A stretch of 64,000 nucleotides of DNA from Mimachlamys varia (lineage: Eukaryota > Mollusca > Bivalvia > Pectinida > Pectinidae). Under the pieces are notes generated by a model. It was not told the origin of the DNA, ran no database searches, and saw only the letters and a program-made list of their open reading frames with translations. Made by a program: the position numbers and the translations under genes. Each line of letters opens with the position of its first letter. Position 1 is the first letter of the stretch. The stretch spans positions 8,622,501 through 8,686,500 of the forward strand of contig OX392532.1 of assembly GCA_947623455.1 (NCBI GenBank), in the 5' to 3' direction. Shown here piece after piece: positions 61,608 through 64,000 of this stretch.

Positions 61608-63160
61608 AAGAGGCCCAGATGGCCTGTATCGCTTACCTGGATACATTGTTATCTAGGTAATCATGGTAAACTATTTTCTTTTTGGCCCCGCCCTTCAGCC
61701 CCCTGGGGGGTCAGTCCCACCATTAGTACTATTTTGAATCCTGAGCACCTAGGGATGCTTCCTACCAAGTAAGGCTGATTTCCAATCAGTGATTATGGAG
61801 AAGAAGTTGCTTAAACCAATATAGTTAAATAACCGTTTTTGGCCCGCCTCTCAGCCCCCTGGGGGGTCAGTCCCACCATGAGTACAATTTTGAATCCTCG
61901 GCATCTAAGGATACTTCAATCCAAATAAGGTTGATGTCCAATCAGTGGTTATGGAGAAGAAGTCCCTTATATCAATATAGCTAAAAAAAAAATTCGGTCG
62001 TGCCCCTCAGCCCCTACGGGGTCAGTCCTTCCATTAGTACAATTTATGAAACCTGAGCACCTAGGGATACGTCCTGTTAAATAAGGCTGATTTCCAATCA
62101 GGGGTTATGGAGAAGAAGTTGCTTAAACCATGATATAGCTAAATAACGCTTTGGCCCCACCCATCAGCCCCCTAGGGGTCAGTCCCACCATTAGTACGAT
62201 TTTTTCAATCCTGAGCACTTAGGGATGCTTCCTGCCAAATAAGGTTGATTTCCAATCAGTGGTTATGGAGAAGAAGTCGCTTAAACCAATATAGCTAAAT
62301 AACCGTTTTTGGCCCGCCCCTCAGCCCCCTACGGGGTCAGTTCTACCATTAGTACAATTTTGAATCCTGAGCACCTAAGGATGCTTCCTGTCAAATAAGG
62401 CTTATTTCCAATCAGTGGTTATGGAGAAGAAGTCGCTTAAACCAATATAGCTAAATAACCGTTTTTGGCCCGCCCCTCAGCCCCCAAGGGGGTCAGTTCC
62501 ACCATTACTACAATTTTGAATCCTGAGCAGCTAAGGATGCTTCCTGCCAAATAAGGCTGATTTCCTAGTCAGTCAGTGGTTATGGAGAAGAAGTTGCCTA
62601 AACCATGATATAGCTTATGAATAACACTTTTTGGCCCCGCCCCTCAGCCCCCTAGGGGGTCAGTCCCACCATTAGTACAATTTTGAATCCTAATCACCTA
62701 GGGATGCTTCCTGCCAAATAAGGCTGATTTCCAATCAGTGGATAACGAGAAGAAGTCGCTAATATCAATATAGCTAAATAATTCTTTTTTACCCCACCCC
62801 TCAGCCCCCTAGGGGGTCAGTCCCACCATGAGTACAATTTTGAATCCTGAGCACCTAAGGATGCTTCCTGTCAAATAAGGCTTATTTCCAATCAGTGGTT
62901 ATGGAGAAGAAGTCGCTAAAACGAATAAAGCTAAATAACCGTTTTTGGCCCGCCCCTCAGCCCCCTAGGGGGTCAGTTCTACCATTAGTACAATTTTGAA
63001 TCTTGAGCACCTAAGGATGCTTCCTGCCAATCTAGGTTGATTTTCTTTCAATGGTTATGGAGAAGAAGTCTTTTAAACAATTGTTGACGGACGACGGACG
63101 GACAACGGACGCCACGGTATGGCATAGGCTCACCTCGGTCCTTCGGACCAGGTGAGCTTA
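61608..63160. mobile_element. Composite element with nine ~156-bp core repeats (pearl/HINE-like)
   Basis: A left end (AGAGGCCCAGATGGCCTGTA at about 61610, then TCGCTTACCTGG) is followed by nine core repeats. Their anchor word CAGCC lies at 61696, 61852, 62008, 62165, 62322, 62478, 62645, 62802 and 62958, a spacing of 156-157 bp with one of 167. Each core holds a GC-rich palindrome of the CCCCCTAGGGGG type and the words TGAATCCTGAGCACCTA and ATGGAGAAGAAGT. After the last core come an ACGG-type microsatellite (63085-63111), then a hairpin, GGTCCTTCGGACC (63137-63149), and AGGTGAGCTTA. The ends are partly inverted (CTTACCTGG versus its counterpart in GACCAGGTGAG). A left end, about 160-bp tandem cores, an ACGG-like microsatellite and a hairpin right end together match the architecture known for bivalve pearl/HINE (Helitron-related, non-autonomous) elements. 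The family assignment is inference. Confidence 0.7.
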
Positions 63161-64000
63161 TAACGGGTCTTATCCATGTAGTGATTATACTGCTACTTAT
63201 GCATTTGTTATAGTTTATGATACCATATAACTAAATCATAACTGACATACTTATGTTTAAGTTTATATAGAACAAACAAGTGTGAATTTAAGCGACAGAT
63301 TTTCAAGTGGTCATTCAGTCTAGATTTAAAGATGTTTGAAAGAGGATCTGTTTAAAAAAGACTTCTTGCATATGTATTTCTATTCTTAACACTTCCTCGA
63401 ATTATGATGGAATATTCTTTTGAAAATAATCTTATAATAGCGTATTTGTATTTCTGTACTTCTTCTTTACCCGATACTACCGGAACCGGAAGTGATGTCT
63501 AATCATTTCTCCTTTCGGACATTGTTTAAGGTTAGATGTTGAATGGCTCCGTGACGTCCCGACACCCTAGACAACTTATTGTGTTTAAGGACAAACCAAA
63601 CACTGACTTGAGTACATTTTTATGTTCTGGTCGATAAAATGATGTCATTTTACATAAATGTCAAGTTTGGATTGCTTTCGTTCCTGCGTGGTGAGAGTTT
63701 ATACTTTTATCCGAGATAAGGCGAGTGTTTAGCCTCAGTCCCTATAGCTTCCAAGGTCTGTATTTATTGGTTCTAATCGATAACCTTGAGATGAAGGAAA
63801 GGTCGCCAGCACAACACGTTTGACGTAGGGGGGACGGCGTCTTTACTTACAGACAAAATTACACATAATTGTACCCAGACTGGTCACAACGGGTTCATCA
63901 AGCCAGGGCCGTGACGTGTAAGCCTCAAACTAAAGTGGACAATCTAGTCTTGTGTTACAGTACAGTATTACAGCCGGAATATAAACAGAAAATCTAAATC
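63161..64000. other. No recognised gene to the right edge
   Basis: Unique sequence. An ETS-like CCGGAACCGGAAGTGATG occurs near 63480. No exon, RNA gene or mobile element was recognised; the window ends here. Confidence 0.45.

Overview
This is eukaryotic, animal DNA. It is AT-rich and gene-poor, with an intron-bearing potassium-channel gene, a decayed mariner transposon, a decayed LINE, a tRNA-derived SINE and several hairpin or terminal-inverted-repeat elements. The mix, in particular a bivalve-pearl-like composite element at the right end, suggests a marine bivalve mollusc. That is an inference from element architecture, not a species identification.

About 29 kb of the 64 kb (roughly 45%, summed from array lengths) is tandem repeat, in about twenty families with monomers of 18 to 156 bp. 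Left part: a 56-bp satellite (1-1380), a 27-bp minisatellite with CRE palindromes (1930-2155), the first coding exon of a Kv channel on the minus strand (2288-3049), about 5 kb with no recognised gene, a 52-bp satellite (8728-9775), a broken LINE (10190-11935, minus), a 49-bp satellite with a duplicated 1127-bp block (14735-17215), and a 32-bp array (20700-20975). Middle: three adjoining, related AT-rich satellites of 21, 21 and 20 bp (22893-26735), an 18-bp array (28858-29915), a SINE (32020-32190), a 50-bp satellite passing into a 60-bp derivative (32366-35640), a TTAA-flanked MITE candidate (35685-36071), and a 27/29-bp satellite of over 5 kb (36990-42235) followed by a 30-bp array. Right part: a mariner pseudogene (44400-45470) abutting a 21-bp array and a 5.9-kb 36-bp satellite (46485-52385), a 55-bp array, one intact single-exon gene for a 417-residue membrane protein (57346-58599), a 38-bp array, hairpin elements, and a composite element with nine 156-bp core repeats (61608-63160).

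Only two protein-coding calls are strong: the Kv N-terminal exon, whose membrane-domain exons must lie beyond the left edge, and the single-exon membrane protein, whose function I do not recognise. Nothing shows that the two work together. The very long open frames in the window (up to 1341 codons) come from tandem arrays whose period is a multiple of three, or whose rotated frames all lack stops. I do not regard them as genes.

I did not find a convincing new multi-gene system. The most unusual aspects are the number of independent satellite families in one window, their nested higher-order structure, the short dyad motifs that recur in many monomers, and the unrecognised membrane-protein gene.
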